From NCBI GenBank assembly GCA_947497245.1, contig CANMFO010000002.1:558001-622000 (forward strand): 64,000 nucleotides of DNA, in the 5' to 3' direction. Numbering within the stretch: the stretch's first letter is position 1; each line of letters starts with the position of its first letter. Shown one piece after another: positions 62,186 through 64,000 of this stretch. The notes beneath the pieces are model-generated. The model made no database searches. It saw nothing but the letters and a program-made list of their open reading frames with translations, and had not been told where the DNA came from. This stretch comes from an uncultured Flavobacteriaceae bacterium (GTDB lineage Bacteria; Bacteroidota; Bacteroidia; Flavobacteriales; Flavobacteriaceae). The translations under genes and the position numbers were made by a program.

Positions 62186-63565
62186 TCAATAACTCCTCTT
62201 TCCATTTAATCTGGTGTCCGGATGGTTTTCCATGAGATGTTCATACCTCCATTCCGAAGTCTTTTGAGCATGCTCCTGCTTTATTTTATATTGAAGTTTG
62301 GGATCGGTAAGGTAGGCCAGGCTGGCATAGGAAATGAGCATAGCTGCTTTCATCATCGCTTCTTTTGCATATTCACTGGAGCCAAACGCACCCCCTTCCC
62401 AATTTGACATGGACAGTCCGCTGGGAAGCCAACTCACGACAAACGATATCAATGGCGCATGCCAGCTGACATCACCTATATCACTACCATATCCCTTCAA
62501 TACGGACATGTCCCTTTCTTCCCGAAATGGCAATGGATCCGGAAGAAAAGGTCCGATTTTCTTTTGGGCATGTATAAAAATCCTTTCGGCAAGCAAGCTG
62601 TCCCTCTTCGATGGACGGTGCCAATCCATCCCGTTCATTATGGAACTGACCAAGCTGTTCCCATTTATCGAGGGGACAAATTCCGCTACCGACCTGTACA
62701 CCTTGGTACGGGCCTTACCATTCAAATACGCTACAATCCGCTTGTGGATAGCATTTACCACACTTTGAGAAGTATGCTCCAGCCGAACTTTAAGGTTCAC
62801 CGAATCTCCTTTTCTTGCGATATCAAACGATTCATTTGATATTTTCTTTTCAATAACCAAATTTTCTGGAAACTGCACTTTTAAATTATCCAACCACTGG
62901 ATAAACGCAATGGATTTCTCCAAAGCCTCCATGGTATCGTCATTCCTGAACGTGATAAAAATGTCGATTATCGCATCCCATTTGGACAAACTTGCGGTGG
63001 TCACGGGAGCAGGATGCCAAAAAAAGGCCAGATCCGTTTGCTCGAAGACCCCTTCCCGTACCATAAATACCCTACCACCTAAACTCCCCTCCGCGGTACT
63101 ATGGACCAACCTTATTTTTGCATTTACTTTTTTGTCCCGAATCAGTCTTTGAATGGCCAGCGCGGCCCCGAGACTGCCCACGGCCAATAGATGGTGTCCG
63201 GCACTGTGTTTCGTCACGGGGAAATCAAAACGGTCGTCCTCTGAAACAATGCCATCCGCATCCGCCTCCGATAAAATATCTATCTGGGGGCCATCGCTCC
63301 CATAACTGGCAATGAACATAGTGGGCAATCCGGCAATTGAATCTTGAATGTCGAACTGATTGTCCCTCAAAATAGTTTTCAATTGATCAACCGTTGAATA
63401 TTCTTTAAAAGTGGGCTCAGACCAATGCCAAATGCTGTCACTTATCGCGAAAAGTAGTGTTTTCCGTTCTTCCAATTCTGTTGATAGCGTTGATTTGAGT
63501 TCAGATAACTGCGCCATGGCAGAAAAATGAAAAATGGATAAAAGTAGCGTCAGTATTGATCTCAT
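62186..63565 (-). CDS. Divergent M20/AbgB-like amidohydrolase, exported
   Basis: This 459-residue protein has a signal peptide (about 1-18) and the overall AbgB-like M20 fold. The usual metal-site motifs are altered. The site normally reading HACGHN is HSAGHH (cysteine replaced), and the normal EE pair is AEGS (second acidic ligand missing). The GSDIGDVSWHAP segment is retained. Catalysis by the standard two-metal mechanism is therefore doubtful. Its start overlaps the stop of the upstream BNR-type gene by ATGA. Confidence 0.8.
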   Translation of the reverse strand: MRSILTLLLSIFHFSAMAQLSELKSTLSTELEERKTLLFAISDSIWHWSEPTFKEYSTVDQLKTILRDNQFDIQDSIAGLPTMFIASYGSDGPQIDILSEADADGIVSEDDRFDFPVTKHSAGHHLLAVGSLGAALAIQRLIRDKKVNAKIRLVHSTAEGSLGGRVFMVREGVFEQTDLAFFWHPAPVTTASLSKWDAIIDIFITFRNDDTMEALEKSIAFIQWLDNLKVQFPENLVIEKKISNESFDIARKGDSVNLKVRLEHTSQSVVNAIHKRIVAYLNGKARTKVYRSVAEFVPSINGNSLVSSIMNGMDWHRPSKRDSLLAERIFIHAQKKIGPFLPDPLPFREERDMSVLKGYGSDIGDVSWHAPLISFVVSWLPSGLSMSNWEGGAFGSSEYAKEAMMKAAMLISYASLAYLTDPKLQYKIKQEHAQKTSEWRYEHLMENHPDTRLNGKRSY

Positions 63566-64000
63566 GGAAAAAGAATTTTAGCAAAATACGGTTTGAAAGC
63601 ACCATCGGGCGCCGAAGACCATAGTAAGTAAATATGCCCATCCAGATGTCCGATCATTCCGCTGTAATCCCCTCCTTGGGGCCAGGCCCTACCGGCCCAG
63701 CCATTTTCTTCCGTAGGTTTGCTCAAGGGGCCTATATCCAGCTCAAAATCGGTGGTCAGATCGGTCCGTATTGCCGCTAGTTTTTTTTGATACCGGCCCA
63801 GGGCCATTTCTTGGGTATACAGCACAACAAGTTGGTCGCGATAGTACATTGCGGCGTCCAGATTTGTTAATCCATTGTTCGAGACAATTTCCCTGGCAGC
63901 GGTCCAGGTGTGTCCATCCCCCGTAGTTTTGGTCACCATCAGTTTCTTTTTTGCCACATCTGTGAAGAAGTAATAAAGCGTGTTTTCCGGCCCGGACACC
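63562..64000 (-). CDS. BNR/sialidase-like protein, C-terminal part (runs off window)
   Basis: About 145 codons at the end of a larger gene are visible. The DGHTWTAAREIV segment is an Asp-box-like BNR repeat, and LDGHIYLLWSSAPDGAFKPYFAKI is a typical last beta-propeller blade. The gene enters from beyond the window, and a GTG at its edge is not thought to be the true start. It is followed by the overlapping M20-like gene, so both may act on the same sugar-amide substrate. Confidence 0.65.
   Translation of the reverse strand, partial: VSGPENTLYYFFTDVAKKKLMVTKTTGDGHTWTAAREIVSNNGLTNLDAAMYYRDQLVVLYTQEMALGRYQKKLAAIRTDLTTDFELDIGPLSKPTEENGWAGRAWPQGGDYSGMIGHLDGHIYLLWSSAPDGAFKPYFAKILFP

Noticed and set aside
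62001-62192. Short plus-strand reading frame in the gap before the M20-like gene
   Set aside because: It spans an inverted repeat, has no family resemblance and overlaps the M20 gene end. It is more likely non-coding.
1-64000. CRISPR arrays, rRNA or tRNA genes
   Set aside because: No regularly spaced repeats of CRISPR type were seen, and apart from the tRNA-like ends of tmRNA no tRNA or rRNA signature was recognised.

Overview
The window looks like a chromosome segment of a marine flavobacterium (Bacteroidota, Flavobacteriaceae). The evidence is a sigma/FecR/TonB-receptor regulon, a DUF4249 plus TonB-receptor pair, many lipoproteins, promoters with the Bacteroidota -7 element TAnnTTTG, little use of Shine-Dalgarno sites, and a tmRNA tag GDNNYALAA. 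No rRNA, tRNA or CRISPR array was seen.

Region 1 (1-38,090) is ordinary host chromosome. It opens with an ECF sigma factor, a FecR anti-sigma factor and the start of a TonB receptor. Two lipocalin-like lipoproteins, ffh and folD follow. Then come esterases, VOC and aldo/keto reductase enzymes, an HxlR regulator facing an alpha/beta hydrolase, a HerA-like ATPase, queE, and a DGPF/YCII protein with its ECF42-type sigma factor. After these are a NamZ-type muramidase head-to-head with a permease, a cysteine synthase-like enzyme, CotH, a Crp/Fnr regulator and a PHP phosphoesterase. A membrane-protein operon with its own winged-helix regulator (32,330-36,310) and a saccharopine dehydrogenase-like enzyme close the region.

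Region 2 (38,095 to about 54,060) is an AT-rich genomic island beside the 3' end of tmRNA (ssrA). It begins with a CTnDOT-type tyrosine integrase and carries at least three operons that look like defence or conflict systems. (a) An OLD-type ATPase/TOPRIM protein, a membrane protein and a PD-(D/E)XK-like protein (40,551-43,441). (b) An MqsR-like toxin and an HTH-Panacea antitoxin, fused by overlapping genes to a ubiquitin-like protein, an E1-like ThiF/DUF6791 enzyme and a DUF6527 protein (45,037-48,291), driven by a promoter that two palindromic operators bracket. (c) A MazG-like pyrophosphatase with a GIY-YIG/DUF2075 helicase/S24-peptidase fusion (49,173-51,676). Between them lie a second tyrosine recombinase, an integrase/IS3 remnant, and several families of non-coding repeats. 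Two single-gene, inverted-repeat-flanked cassettes (52,137-53,700) lie between two copies of a 124-bp direct repeat.

Region 3 (54,099-64,000) returns to host-like sequence with a DUF4249/TonB-receptor pair. It then holds an unusual three-gene operon (57,530-61,736): a membrane protein with CBS-like domains, a trypsin/endonuclease I fusion, and a polytopic membrane protein. A divergent M20-family protein and the end of a BNR/sialidase-like protein complete the window. The best candidates for undescribed biology are operons (a) and (b) of the island and the trypsin/endonuclease I operon. All functional roles are inferred from sequence reading only; no database search was run.
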